The position numbers were made by a program, and so were the translations under genes. The notes under the pieces were generated by a model. That model was not told the DNA's origin and did not search any database. It saw only the letters and a program-made list of their open reading frames with translations. Shown here in pieces: positions 31,701 to 46,928 of a stretch of DNA of 64,000 nt (position 1 is the first letter of the stretch; every line of letters begins with the position of its first letter). The DNA is taken from the NCBI GenBank assembly GCA_030765055.1, contig CM060955.1, positions 102,243,201 through 102,307,200 on the forward strand, given 5' to 3'. Source of the DNA: Mantis religiosa. Lineage: Eukaryota > Arthropoda > Insecta > Mantodea > Mantidae.

Positions 31701-33429
31701 TATAGTCAGAACTTCAAAAACGTTGGTCCTATCGCAGACGGAAGCTTACTTTTTTAAAACGTGTTGAAATATGACGCATTGCTAGGGTATTTCCCGCAGT
31801 CCTGACTGTTCTATGACAACGTCTGGTTCATCCCAAAGGAAAGTCAGCTTATCCTCTATCCTTCAAATAGTTGAGACCGAAACTTCTTGCCGTTTGGAGA
31901 TGAAGAATGGCGTCATATCTTACTTTTCCTCTTTGTTTCGGAATTTTGGTAGTTCATCGAGGTTTCATATTTATCAATTCTCGCAATGAACTCAGCACCT
32001 TCTGCTTTACAGTGCTACAAAACTTCTTCACCAAGCGTCAAAACACATGTTTTCAGTGCTAGAGTAAGCTGCAGTTTGTCACCCATCTTACAGATACTTT
32101 AAAAAACTTAAGCAATTTTTGAATACTCTGATGTACCGCGTTATTGATAACGTTTAGATTTAACATATTTTACCACAGTGGTTTCAACTGCTGCCGTAGA
32201 TTTTGATGTCACAGGCGGTGTTCTTGACCCGGGCGAGTCAACTGCATGCCACAAATATCAGGACATTTCCAAATATTCTACATCACTCATACCCCTGCTG
32301 TAGAGGCAGACATACATTATCAAATACGGCATTTATTATTCGGTGGATTTCAATAGATTTCGTAAGTTCACTGCTCAGAAAACATGACAGAACGCTGTTC
32401 TCCCTTGGTGCATACCGTTAGAGGAGCAGTCATTTTGAAGCGTACTGTGGCCGCCATAGTTCGTCTTAAATGTTGGGCTCCTTTTGGGCATTTCTTATAG
32501 CATTGGCAGAATACTGCCTGAAATTATACAGGTTATCATCAACTGTAATATAAATAACGCTAAGAGATATATGACGAAATGAATGTGTCCACGAACATTC
32601 AAAGAAGACAGTACAAACTCAGATGTCTCAAATGCCATCTCAGTGGCATGTCAAAGTATCAGCAAATATGAAAAGCTTTCTGTGCTCTAACACTAGCACC
32701 GGTATTCTCTTACACCATGTGTAAATCAGCTATTATTAGAGAAAATAGTCTCTATAGTTCTGTAGAGCAAAGCTTAATCCAGAGTTCAAGATGTGGGTGC
32801 AGAATGTAACTGTCTTTCGAATGACTATTAGTATCGAGTACAATTACACGCTGCATGTCTTGCTTATAAAGGGTCTGAGAGAAACTACCCTTATTTGTAT
32901 TATGGTTTAAATTTACGTGAAGGACGTGATGGTCCTCATGTTAAAATCCTAGAAGCCTGCTGGCGCACAAAAGTTGGAACTATGTTATCCATTTTCTGTT
33001 CATTTTCCGATGTAGAAGCAGACAAACTATTTTACTGAATACCATTATACCTCGTTCATATTTATTTACATTCACTTCTCTCTCATACTTGTATATGTTT
33101 CTCCATCTCACGTATATCAAAAGCGTATGTCATATCATTTGTAAAATACAACCCACTTCAATGAAAAACAATTCCTAATTGTAAATTGTTATAATAATGA
33201 ACCTGAGGCATATTCTAAGAATTCCTTACAAAAATTCATTAAAAGTGTAAGTTGAGAGGGTATATTTTTATTCAGGATTTATTTTCATATTTAAGCTGTA
33301 GCAGAATTTCTAATCTGCTGCACATGCGATGATTGAAGACGACGAACTATAAGCCCTGTGTTGTGAAAATCATGTTGAAACAGAAGTTTTTGGTGCTGGG
33401 GGTATGGTGCAATTTTGAAGATACTATGA
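31701..33429. other. no gene seen; one protein-like minus-strand stretch
   Basis: The minus strand from ~32085 to 31830 translates, with frame changes, to protein-like sequence including MGDKLQLTLALKTCVLTLGE and KAEGAEFIARIDKYETSMN. I do not recognise it; it could be a decayed transposase or chance. The rest is featureless. Confidence 0.35.
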
Positions 33430-33904
33430 CCCACACGTTGTGGCGACATATGTAGCAAGATTTCTCCGTTGTTGTGGGTTTCAATGCCTCAAAGTTGCTG
33501 CAACATATATAGCAAGATTCTTGCTGGTATCACGTTTCCCGTCGTTGGTCTTACTTTGTCGATCTTACCTTCGTCCAAAGTATTATGACTTGATGAAGAA
33601 GGTTCTCCCCGAAGTTATCAGGAAAATCCCCAATTATGCCTCGGATAGTGTTTAATATTCTTCTGTTATATTCTTATTTACGAGCATGAGTTACAAGTTT
33701 GGTAGTTGTTAATTTGAATTTCTATAAGAAATTAATCTTTTGTTTATTTCTTTTAACACCAAATACATTATAATTCTTATCACAAAACTTTAGGCTGTGT
33801 TTGGAATCAATTTAATACTTCAAACTGAACTAAAACCTAAATATTTTCGAGCAATTTAGAAAGCGTGCGATCTTTCGGCGTTCCAGAAAGGAAGAGGAAT
33901 TTTC
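33430..33904. other. no gene; short imperfect local duplication
   Basis: 33437-33477 and 33494-33532 share GACATATGTAGCAAGATTTCT / CAACATATATAGCAAGATTCT-type sequence about 57 bp apart. The 71-codon plus frame through it is not recognised. Confidence 0.4.
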
Positions 33905-34145
33905 TTTCGGTTTCTACACCAAGATTATTTAACCCTTCGATAATATCGCTACCCATATACTATCTACTTTTATATGATTGGCGTATTTACTACTACGTCA
34001 CTACATTACGTAATGCAATTATTACTATGGCCAATCACAAAATTACATATATTTTTACACAATTTTGCTTGCTTTTTATTCTATAAATTAATACTTTTTT
34101 CAAACCCTTTTAAAATATAAATCAAGACAACTGTTACAAAGTTCA
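33905..34145 (+). repeat. dispersed repeat H, copy 2
   Basis: Same-orientation match to 2345-2560: ACCAAGATTATTTAACCC, GCCAATCACAAAATTACATA and AATACTTTTTTCAAACCCTT, then CAACTGTTACAAAGTTC. It has a short extra segment (TTTGCTTGCTTTTTATT) absent from copy 1. Confidence 0.55.
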
Positions 34146-35735
34146 AATACAACATAGGAAATCATTTATTGTACTAGAGAATTTTATAACACCACTTTAG
34201 AACCATTGTACTACGAACCGTATTATCATAAATATTTTCCCAATTATAATAAAGGTTAATAAAAAGCATTTCTACAAAATAAGAAGCCTATGATCATGTG
34301 AAAACCGTTCCATTGTAGTTAAAAGGGCCGTCAAATATCAAGGCCCAACACATCCAATTAGCGTGGTGTAAATATTACGTTATTTTCCGATCTGCAAATG
34401 CTTAATATATGGCCTATTTTGCCATAACTTTCTAGCCAATAATATTCGGTCATTTTAATAACCACGAGACAAGGTGACTTGCGATAAAAAGTATTCTTTG
34501 TCGTATATTGTGGGTGCGAGTTTGTACAGCCCTTGATTGGAGCGACATGTGGCTGGTTTGACAATTCCCCAAGTTTCCACTTAAACCGGTATAGAATTGA
34601 CGGGAGATGGGACTGTCAGTGGTGTGCTAAAGGGCTAAACTGGGAACGTGGACGTGAACGAGTAAATGGGGGCAATCCTGTGGGATTACCCCCACGCACG
34701 AGCTCATGACTTTGCAATGACTTCCTTCATCGCTAGCTGTCTTTCATATGCGAGTGCCACTTCACCAGAGAATTAAACGTCACACAAAGAAGTAACAACA
34801 AACTTTTAAATGGATTTTCTTCAGAGTTTAGTTCTAGACAACAATATAGAAGAAACAGTAAGTTATGATCCTATGAAATTCAGTTTTATAACGTAAGCAA
34901 GGAAAGTTTTAAGAGTATAGGTAAATCAAGCTATTTTTCTTTTTCTTGCACTGGAATTTCCAAATAGAAGATCACCGTAAAGGAACAGTTTAACTATCAT
35001 ATAGTATTTTCTCAAACATCTTTAATAATTTTAATTAAAGTGTCATAAGGTTTTAGAGATTTACTGTGCTAATAAAATGTAAATGTTGAATCCCTTCCAA
35101 ATGGTGTAAAAGGTATTACTTATATTGCGTTACGTGTAATAACTGTAAGCCTTAAGAACTGGAAATAGCCACAACATATTCCTAATTCACCAACAAAATA
35201 AATTTCAAGGTAACCAAAAATTACTTTAAGAAATTAAATTATTTATTATCCCGTCAAACGTTATCACGAAGATAATTAATTTCTCTTGGTATTGCTAGGG
35301 GAACAATTCATCTACAGAGAGATTTGAGCACGTGCCTTTCGGATTAACAGATAGCTAGCTATTCCTTTCATTTCACCAAGAGGCCAGGTGAATCAGCTGA
35401 TAAAATCAGCATTTGGGCTCTATTTACCTGAGTATTGTGTCTATATTTAGAAGCAGTGTAATAGACACAGAACTTTGACTTATGAACGAATTATAGATAG
35501 AACGTGTTATTAGCTTTACCTCTATTAAGCTGAACATAGTTATAAAATTTGGATACTCAACGCACTTTTGAAAGAGGGCTAGAAACGCTTGTATAAGTCT
35601 GTCAGTGAAATGGTCTTTTGAGGTAATACAAGGTTCAAATGCTTATATTATTTAAGTGCCAGCCAGAACCAGGGCTGCAATTTTGAAGGCAAAATCAACA
35701 ATATACTGCCAAAGGTATTCATCAGTACTTTTACT
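34146..35735. other. no gene; one short hairpin
   Basis: 34667-34694 forms a hairpin with arms TGGGGGCAATCC and GGATTACCCCCA (one mismatch) and a 4-base loop. No transcription context is visible. The rest is AT-rich and unrecognised. Confidence 0.45.
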
Positions 35736-36075
35736 TGCAAATTGAAAAATGATCGCGGCAGAGAAAAATATATTGATATCCGTGATAAAGTAGGAAGAGA
35801 AAGGTTGGCATGATTTAGAACAGGAGTAATATACTTAAGGGATATAAGGAATGGATTTGTTAAGGGAAGATGTCCAATATGTGAAAAAGAAGATAGTACT
35901 TGTCATAATTTTGAGTGTCAAAAATATTTGAGAGACGAATTTCTTTTGCATAAGGGGGAAAACGTACCAAGAGGCAAAAGAAATCTTGAATCTAAGATCG
36001 AAAACATAATAAAACTACAAAAAATATTGGCAAGTGATACAGAAATTAATGGGTACAATGTATAAAGAATTGTAA
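35736..36075 (+). pseudogene. LINE C-terminal zinc-knuckle remnant
   Basis: Plus-strand translation reads NDRGREKYIDIRDKVGRERL, a stop, FRTGVIYLRDIRNGFVKGR, CPICEKEDSTCHNFEC, then YLRDEFLLHKGENVPRGKRN and ends at a stop near 36063. The CxxC...H...C cluster after 'FRTG' matches the LINE post-RNase H zinc knuckle, but spacing is Cx2Cx7Hx3C, one residue short of the 27371-27961 copy, suggesting a codon deletion. It is a truncated fragment with no RT. Confidence 0.6.
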
Positions 36076-38738
36076 TGGATTTCAAAGGAGTCTTGTATGT
36101 TTGTTACGACACGAACAGGTGCAGTTGGTTGAGTTGTTTAACAAAACACACGGGAGAAAAAGGATTTTCTTAGTAAGAATCCTGAATGGATAGCACTTGA
36201 GTTTGTTTGTAAAGGTATTCTTCGGACCCTCCTTAATGGCATAACAAAATAGTCACAAAGGGAATCTTTGGTTGAATAATGGGCTTCCAGAAAATGAAAG
36301 CTAGACACTCAAGCGCAGCTGTGAGGACAGTCAGTTCGTGGCTGGCAAGCCATTAAGGAATTCCGAGGCGTGCAGCCGATTAGCGCAGTCCTCTTCTTCT
36401 GTCTTGGTCATAGGAGACCATTAGTGACGAGAGAAGATATTTTTCGGTTCATATGTACGTGAAGAATGAATTAAGTTTGATCGAGTAATAAGCATTTCAT
36501 AACCAGTAGCTATAAGCAGTGATATTGGTAACACTTGGTCGGCAACTTCAAGTTCGAAGTTCTGATGAATAGAAGCAGTCAATAAACCAGTTTGAAGCGG
36601 GCATTTCAGTGTCATTAAAAGTATCCTTCTCATACATATCCACGCATACCCGGAGATAAACCTCATTGCCTTACCCTGAGCTAAACACCATTTGCTTCAA
36701 ACCGTCACCCCAAGTGGAGCACTTTGCTCGCCGGTATTATTGCTCCACAAGGTAAGACAAAGATGACTTTGGAAAACAGACTAGACTAATGACAACAACT
36801 AGGAAAAACAGAAGAAGGTATAAATGAAAACAAAAATATAGATCCCAAGTTTTAAAGTGCTTTATTATATACAGAACCTGGGTTAATTTTAATGATGCAT
36901 GGGAGTGTGCCACTCCAAAACGAGCAGTATGCAACACTTTGTATTGTATATCAATTATGTTATATATCTATGAAGTTATATGCTAGACATTGTAATAAGA
37001 AGTAGGAAATAAACTAACTTTTACTTGCTCTACAATGAACATATTAGGCAGTAGACAATAAGCATTTTAAGATCCACTGAAACAAAACAAAAACTTTTCT
37101 AAGAAAAATCTGTATGCTTTGTGAACACCGTAACCTTAAAACAAACATTCAGTTAAATACGAAACTAGTATTTACAATTTCCATCTTTCAAAGATAATAC
37201 AATGATTCAAAATAATCCCTCATCCTAGGCTATCGTGCACTAGAAACATTTTTAATAACATTTGAGCTCTCAAAGATGAGTCCTATTTTGATTGAAGATT
37301 TTATTTCAAGACAAATCAAATGTATAACTCAAAATGTTATGAGGTGAATCTCCGAACTGCTTTTCATCCTAAGTGGTCCTTGATAACTCTTAATAACTCG
37401 TGAATGATAACACAGAGACAAAAAATTAGCAGACCAACATTATACATCTCGTTTAAGCATTCAATTTGTAACAAATATATTTTTGTGTAGGAACCATTTC
37501 CTTGTAATTGGATTTAACTTTGTGTCTTTTTCGCATTTTATTAAATGGAAAACCGTTATACCTTTCTGGTTACCTAAGGAGAATACAATTTCGTACCTTT
37601 AGATAGCGACTAGCTCTTAAGGGATTCAATTATCAGTTAAGCTGCATTTATTCTACTATTCCCATTGTGCTTATAAATTTTTTATGAAAGCTTTTATCCC
37701 GTTAAACATGTAATAGATAAGAGAACCAAGGTTTTATAAGAATATTTTGCACAATAGGTACAGAAAATCATGTGAATGTAATACTCAGAATTTATATGGT
37801 AGTCTTTATCACTAGGTCTTCCTTTTACTGTTCCAAATGCAATTACTTGCAGCTTTTTGTTTCAAAGCCTTCTAAAATTCTACATGAAATCTGAGTTTAT
37901 TTTCACGTTTTACTCGCACGAAAACTGTGGAAGATGCTATGTTGAGATTAAGTGTGTTTTCATACATTATCTCAAACTGTGAGATGTATAAAAATGGATA
38001 GCTCTCTATGAATAATGTGACCATCTGAAGAACACTTAGCCATTTGGAACACCACTCCCGTTCATAAATCTGGGGCAGTAAGCAATCCATGGTAGACATT
38101 TTTCATTTTAGAAACAAGAAAATAAATTTGGCACTACTACTGTGGAGTTTGTTTGGTTTTCCTTGTCCACTTTCATGGAAATCAAAAATAGTGCGTAATC
38201 CACTTATATTCCGGACGGTTTTGACTAATATTTATTTCCTCTACTTCATATCTGTAACAGAAGAGCAAGATTTAGGTTCCATTTTAAATTTTCCCTACCT
38301 ATATCGAACAAAATTAAATTACTTTGGTGGTAGTTTTGACGTGTAATAAACAAATTAATTTAATATTAAAATTGTTTTTTATTCTATGAAACTTAAAATT
38401 TGTATTTCGCTAATGCACCTTTTAAAGTCATTTTTTAAAATTTCACAAAGAGGTATGCAAGCTTGCGTTTGTGAAATACATAGCCCAAAAACGAATACTC
38501 GTATAAAATAAATTTTGGCTCAGCGGCTTTCAATAATAGAATGGGGTGACTTTTAAGGCCATTTCACACACAAATCATGATACTTAATATGTTTCATTAT
38601 ATTTCAAACTTTCTAATACTATTTTGAATAAAATGTCACGTGTATACATTGAATGTATCTAAATACAGCACTATTGATTTCAAATTAATATCTTATAACT
38701 GGAATTGGTGAAAACAGAATGGTATCCAAAGGAGGTTA
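36076..38738. other. no gene seen
   Basis: 2.6 kb of AT-rich DNA. Frames of 60-85 codons (for example 38089-38346) have hydrophobic, AT-driven composition and no domain. No repeats with partners in the window were recognised. Confidence 0.5.
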
Positions 38739-38747
38739 TGCGATCCA

Positions 38748-39462
38748 TATAAACCTGAACCGCTTCAATATGCCATAACTTTTGAACCAATAATAGGACA
38801 TACGTGCAAGTTTGGGAGAATATAATATAAACTTGGGAGATTACATTACACTATTTACATCTCAGAGAAAATGAAATGTGGGAGGTGTCGTTCGCCAACA
38901 TCTATGTATCGTTGTCGTTGGTCTCATTTTATTTGTCACCACTGTAGACACTGAAGCTTATATGAGTATTTTCAAAATATTTGTGGAACAGTTGTGTGAT
39001 ATCAAATTGAGAGAAGGTTATTTCCAGCGAGATGGAACAACGTGCCATACATCTAATGACACCATGGAAGTTGTAACCCTGTTTCTTTGATAATCAAATG
39101 ATCTCAAAAGGTCTGTGGTCCCAGATCCCCTGACCTAACCTCACCGGATTATTTTCTTCTGGGGGTATCTAAAAATAGATTGTACAAGAATAGGCCACTA
39201 ACAATTGATGTTCTTAAGGAAACAATTCGAATCGAATTAAGTAACATTGGTAGGATACTCTGCGTAAAACTTCAGAGAATATGGTGAGACGAGTGCAAAC
39301 AGGTATAGATGCTGGTAGAGAACTCTTCCGACATTTTCTCTGCGAAGTAAATAGGGTAATGTAATCTCCCAGTTGTGTGCCATATTCTCCCAAAGTCGCG
39401 CGTGTGTCCTATTATTGGTTCAAACGTTATGGCCTATTGAAGTGGTTCAGGTTAATATATTG
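38748..39462 (+). mobile_element. long-TIR DNA element with transposase C-terminal remnant
   Basis: The outer ~130 bp are inverted: left has AACCTGAACCGCTTCAATA, GAACCAATAATAGGACA and CTTGGGAGATTACATTAC; the right end carries their complements at 39335-39456. The flanks are TGCGATCCA at 38739-38747 and again at 39463-39471, a candidate 9-bp target duplication. The interior encodes the C-terminal part of a transposase (next entry). Most of the gene is deleted, leaving 715 bp. A 9-bp duplication is unexpected for a Tc1/mariner-type protein, which duplicates TA, so the classification is open. Confidence 0.7.
38985..39360 (+). pseudogene. IS630/Tc1-mariner-type transposase C-terminal fragment
   Basis: Reads KLREGYFQRDGTTCHTSNDT (matching the FQQDGAxxH block with the catalytic Asp). 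After frameshifts it continues with ISKGLWSQIP, LTSPDYF as the PDLTPPDFFLW block, IDVLKETIRIELSNIGRI, and RRVQTGIDAG near the C-terminus. This resembles the abundant arthropod transposase family with DDE_3-type domains. Single-base indels break it into at least three frames, and the N-terminal two thirds are absent. Confidence 0.65.
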
Positions 39463-39471
39463 TGCGATCCA

Positions 39472-40132
39472 ATTATAAACAATTTGTACACTAAATAATT
39501 TTAAATGCCTTTTGGTTTCGTATCCTATTATTTGTTTCAAAAGTAAAAATTTTCACATATGCACGAATTCTTACACATTATATTCAATATATCTTATATA
39601 TACCTTTAATTTCGAGACAAATAATGGCATACGAAACTAAAAGCATTCAAAATTATATACAGTACGAAATGTTTGTCTTTACTAGTTTTATCGCTTGCTA
39701 ATGACAAAGAAATAATTGTGTTGACATTAATATATAACAAGGAGATTTCACTGGAACTTTAGTTTAGAACTGGAAGTTTAGAATCATGTTTCACACAAAA
39801 GTTTACATAGGAACAAAATCTGTTGGACTGGGTATATACGGGATATATCACAATACGATTCAAATGGATGACTAAATGTATAATAAACAACCACAAAGAA
39901 TTACAAATATTTAGCAACCAAGACGCCTTTGAAAATGCAACATGGAAAATATTCTCACTGTGTGCTGGAAAACTTTTAAATATTTTTCGGTTTTCCTCGA
40001 TAAAATAAAATTTTTATTGTAATTAATTTATCAGCTGTAAGACACAGATATGTCGATGTTAGGATTATTTGAAACTCAGGATAGCCAGCAGAGTGAAACT
40101 TATCATTCTAGCCGTTCAAATTTCGAAATAAG
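39472..40132. other. no gene seen
   Basis: AT-rich DNA between the long-TIR element and the microsatellite complex. No recognisable structure. Confidence 0.5.
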
Positions 40133-40324
40133 TAGGTAGGTAGGTGGGTGGGTGGGTGGGTGGGTGGGTGGGTGGGTGGGTGGGTGGGTGGGTGGGTAGG
40201 TAGGTAGGCAGGCAGGCAGGCAGGCAGGTAGGTAGCTAGCTAGGTAGGTAGCTACGTAGGTAGCTAGGTAGGTAGCTAGGTAGGTAGCTAGGTGAATAGG
40301 TGAGTCAGTGAGTGAGTGAGTGAG
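40133..40324. repeat. (GGTA/GGTG)n G-rich tetranucleotide tract
   Basis: GTAG repeats pass into about 14 GGTG units at 40144-40197, then GGTA, GGCA, GGTAGCTA and GAGT units before switching to TAAA at 40325. Runs of GGG separated by T give strong G-quadruplex potential on the plus strand. Confidence 0.95.
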
Positions 40325-42552
<2,228 letters not shown>

Positions 42553-43974
42553 GCATTTCAGTTAATAATACATTTGGCACTGGGAAAATTGTGAAAACAA
42601 CTAAATAGATGAATCACCCAGCATGAATTGCACACCTTAAACTCTCTTAAATTTTATTAAAGGAATGTTTAATTACATATACATATATAATATATAAGAT
42701 AAAATGTCTGAAATCAGTTGTTTAATAATCTCTATAATGTTGTATTATAATGCTTGACTTATTATTAATTATTTAAAGAATAAGGTCTTCTCACATTGGT
42801 AACCATCAAAAGGTATGATAAAAACTGTTAATGCTACAGGAAATTATATACCTTGATGACAAGCATTTGAAACAGTTGTTTTACTATTTCAGTTCTAAAA
42901 TATTATTATTGCTATTATATTTGATATTCTAAACTTATTTTCGGAATGTTTTAAAAGAAATAGTTATAAGCTATTGGAAGAGTTTGTGATGTGTACTACA
43001 TTAATCAGCGAGTGAAAAAAGACGTGTGATACACTATAAGTTATGATTGGAAACAAAATAAAGTGTGTAGGCTTTGGTTCTGGTAGCTACGCAAATCAAT
43101 AATCTTGGTTCTTCTAATAAAATAGGCAAGGTATATTCTGATATATTAAAGTATCTAAAAAATGAATATTTCTTCTTTGAAACGAGCCGCAAAAGGGGCC
43201 AGGTATATTCTTAAGTTATTGTAAGAAGTGTTTATTAAGTAGTATTTCTTCTTCATAAGAGACATCGAAGTGATTAGACGTGTTTTTGATGTCACGTTAT
43301 TCACTTACTATATTTTCTTAATAAGAGATGCCGCTAGATTTTATGTGAAGTGTGAATATTGTATGTATATCCACTTTGTAAACATAAAATATAACTGAAA
43401 AAAATTATGGGAACAATAATTATTTCCTTAAATTACCTCAAGCTTCATCATCTTAATTAAAGGCGACGACCCTGAGAAACATCTAACAACATTAAAAAAA
43501 TGAAAATATTTTAGAAAAACAAACTTACTCGAAATTATAAATTAATTTTCAGCTTCAAAAGATACAAAGTTCTTTTATCACAAAATTTAAAAATCATAAC
43601 AAATTTTTTGTCCCACCCGGGAACTTATCTCATGAGAAATTATTCTACAAAGGCGACGAACCAACGACAGACTAAAACGTAACACATACATATATGTAAA
43701 AGATCTGCTACAGCTGTTCGGAATGTTTCCACTGTGCTCGAGGACGTAAAAGGTAACAAAAGATTGTGGGTATTCTAATTAGGTATTCAGGGACACCTAA
43801 ACCCTGTTAAGAGCCAAAAAGGTATTTCAAAGTGTTTAGGTATTAATGGAGGCTATGTTTAGCATCTAATTAACAAAAAAGTATACAAGTAATTTTTCAT
43901 TGTGTATTTTCTATTAATTCTCTTATTAATTAACATAATTTCGCAACCATAAAGGTGTAAGTGGACAGCCATTG
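42553..43974. other. no gene seen
   Basis: AT-rich DNA with no ORF over ~60 codons and no recognised repeat. Confidence 0.5.
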
Positions 43975-43976
43975 TA

Positions 43977-45153
43977 CGAGGGCTGTTCAATAAAGAATGA
44001 ACACAAATTATATTGACAACGTGCCTTTACTCATTCTCATAATTTTGATGGTCGTTCTCAAAATGGTCTCCCCTGAATGCGATGCACTTATCCCAGCGTT
44101 TCTACTAGTCTTCAAAATCATGCTGGAAAACATTTTATGAGAGATCCTTCAAAATCGCCTCCACCACTGTTTCTGATGATGGATAATGCCTCCCACGAAG
44201 GCGTTTCTTCAAGTAAGGGAGTAGAAAAAGGTCACATGGGGCTAAATCCGGATTATAGGGAGGGTGAGGGATGACTTCACGTTCATTTTTGCAAGATATT
44301 CAGCAACAACATTAGCAATATGCGGCCGCGCATTATCGTGGTGCAGCATCCAGCCTGCTTCACGGAAATGCGGCCTTTCGCGCCTGATGTGGACTTTCAA
44401 TACTTTCATGACATCCCTGAAGTAATGTCCAGTTACTGATGTGTGTGCAGGTACAACATGTTGATAAACAATTTCATGAATACTAAAGAATGAGATGACC
44501 ACAACTTTCCCAACAGAAGCAACCGTTTTTGTTTCTGGGGGTTGGTGATGAAGGAGATTTCCGCTCTATGCTTTGCTGTTTGCTCTCAGGATCAAAATGA
44601 TGTAGCAAAGTTTCATCAGCAGCGATTACGGTTCAAAGAAACTCCGGATCCTCTGTCACAAACGTGTGGGTGGCACCCAATGAAATGTGCAGTATTTCAG
44701 AAAGTAATCTTAAGGTATTCCGTCGATCCTCTCTCATAATGGTAGCAGCAGTGTTGATGTTTTCTTCTGTAAGAGCAGTAACTGGAGCACCGGATCCACC
44801 TTCCTTTGAAATTGATTGTCTCCCCTCTTTAAATATTTTAAACCACCTTCGAGCTGTGCTGTAGGGAAGAACATTCTTTCCATAGGCCTTCTGTAACATT
44901 GTTTAGATCTCAACTGAAGATTTGTTGAGACGAAAGCAGGATTTCAAAGCCGCATGTTACTTCCATTGGAGCGGTAGGCAATACTGAACATGTTTGAACT
45001 TGCCTGGTTCTCACACGCGGGAACCAGGAGCACCAACAATGAAACTACTGCGGTATGTTTGTTTCAGATTTAAGAGAATATAATAAGATTGAATTTTAAT
45101 GCAAAAAATTATGACCGTAAAAATTATGATCATTTTTTATTCAACAGCCATCG
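43977..45153 (-). mobile_element. mariner element with both ends, dead transposase
   Basis: 1177 bp between TA dinucleotides (43975-43976 and 45154-45155). Left terminus CGAGGGCTGTTCAATAAAGA and the complement of the right terminus CGATGGCTGTTGAATAAAAA match at most positions. The transposase is on minus, as expected from its central position. Full length but diverged, so it is an old insertion. Confidence 0.9.
44100..44990 (-). pseudogene. mariner transposase pseudogene
   Basis: Minus-strand blocks in order: ALKSCFRLNKSSVEI; MLQKAYGKNVLPYSTARRWF with KIFKEGRQSI (first HTH); NTAATIMREDRRNTLRLLSE (second HTH); ADETLLHHFDPESKQQS (first Asp); LHHDNARPHIANVVAEYLAK (second Asp); and, one frame over, YNPDLAPCDLFLLPYLKKR (third Asp). 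The three catalytic aspartates with mariner (DD34D-like) context can all be seen, but stops near 44900 and 44640 and frameshifts near 44530 and 44265 break the frame. In life the enzyme cuts and pastes the element at TA. Confidence 0.85.
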
Positions 45154-45155
45154 TA

Positions 45156-46918
45156 TTTCAGACATTTTTTTATTTTCCTGTTATTCGTCTTAATGGCCTA
45201 TGAACTGCATTTTATAGAACTTGAAAGTTTGAGAACTTTGCACTAATGCGCTTATTGTTTTAAATCCTGTGAATTCGCTACCTAGATTGCTGAGTCATCG
45301 TGGACTATTTTTTGTTCCACAGGTTACTCTCTCAAAAATAAAATCACTTTAGAGCTTACTTCATTACATTCTTGTTAATTTAAACTTAAGATAAATTTTT
45401 AAACAACATTTAACCATTTTAGCGTAAGCTTTAATGTGGTTTTATGAATTTATTTAACATTTTGAAGATATTTAAAAAGCATATTTTCAGTTATTTCTAA
45501 CTTCAGTTGTTTTTTCTCAAAAGCGAGTTGCAGTGAATGACGCTTGTTCAAACATCTAGTTATCGCAAATGTCATTTAAAGCTTTTGAAAACAATCACAT
45601 AAAACTGTTAGAAAACAAAGGCTTTAATGATATTTACCTGATAATGCATTAAACACATGAGAGTTCGAGTGATTAAAGCTGTTGTAGGAATGTTTTATAG
45701 GATATATTTCAACATATTAAATGTCGTGCAAATATCCACTTCACTGGTGTTGTAATTTGCGTTGAATTCCATGCGACAGTCATCCACTTTGAATCTCTAA
45801 AAGCGAAGGCGGTAGGGGAATAATAAGTAATGTAATATGTCATATTCATATAGAATTGTTTATCCATACATCTATAAATTACTTTTACAAATCTCATTAT
45901 CGTATATTAGCCATATTAATGGAGGAAAATTAATGTATAAATACCTCTGTAGGAACCTTTATTATCCTCCAATAGAACATTAAATTAAAACCAATATGAA
46001 AAGTAAAATAGATTTAGTTACAAAAGTTTACTACAGCTACAAGTTTTTCTTTTCAATGTACATTGTGTGCATTGGAGCCTGCCATGCCAATAATGTCTGC
46101 AATATTGTCTGCAAAAAAGACACCTGATTGCTGAGCATGACGTTCATTGTTGTTGGAGTGGAAATACAATACTACTAAAGGTGTAAAGGCGTACTTCCAT
46201 CTCTGAAGCAATTCGTCATAATATGGTTAGGAAGTTGAGTATCTAAAAACTGTCTTACAAGGGCCTTTAAAATATGTAAAATATTCCAGAAGGGACATAA
46301 AGTTTGGATAAAAGACTTAAAGGCGTTCTACCAGGCATATTTTGACATTGAAATTAATTTGGTGTTAGTAGTAAGAGATTTCATTTTACTTCATCAGTAT
46401 AATGCTAAATTAAATAAAGAAGATAAAGCTTTAAAGTCAGATAAAAGGAGACGTAATTGTTAGAATTATTAGGAGAATGATGGAGATAAATAATAATGAT
46501 AATATAAATAGTTAATAACAGTGAAAACAAGAAAGAAGAATTAAAAAAGATAAATAAATGAGCACTGAGTCGAAAGTAATGGTTGCTTGACGGACAAATT
46601 TTGAACTAAAGGATCGAACCGTTGACCGCGTCTCTCCAACTCACTTCGCGTCTGGCTGGTAACGAGAACGGACTTATGTAGCTTTCTCTCTCTTACACTT
46701 CATCATAAATGTACAATTTATGAATATATTTGTTTTATAACAAGTTAGTTAGTATGATTGATATAATCGAAATATGTTTAACGTTTAATATCAAGTTTTA
46801 AATCAACAAAATTTGATTAAAAACTTTGTGTCGTTTCTTAGCAAGATCTGCGCAAACTCTGATGCTTACCTCTCATAGCTCTGCCGAGCACGCTTGGGAT
46901 TGATTCAAATGCTGGAGC
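45156..46918. other. no gene seen
   Basis: AT-rich. 46260-46460 has a short protein-like stretch (frame breaks, ending KALKSDKRRRNC) followed by an ATAATAATGATAAT tail, which could be the 3' end of an unrecognised LINE. Evidence is too thin to call. Confidence 0.4.
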
Positions 46919-46928
46919 GATCTTCGAG

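Noticed and set aside
31830..32085. Protein-like minus-strand stretch
   Set aside because: Needs several frame changes and matches no family I can name; recorded only as a note.
40133..40324. Telomere-like or CRISPR-like repeat
   Set aside because: Units are simple tetranucleotides (GGTG, GGTA) without spacers and do not match the insect TTAGG repeat.
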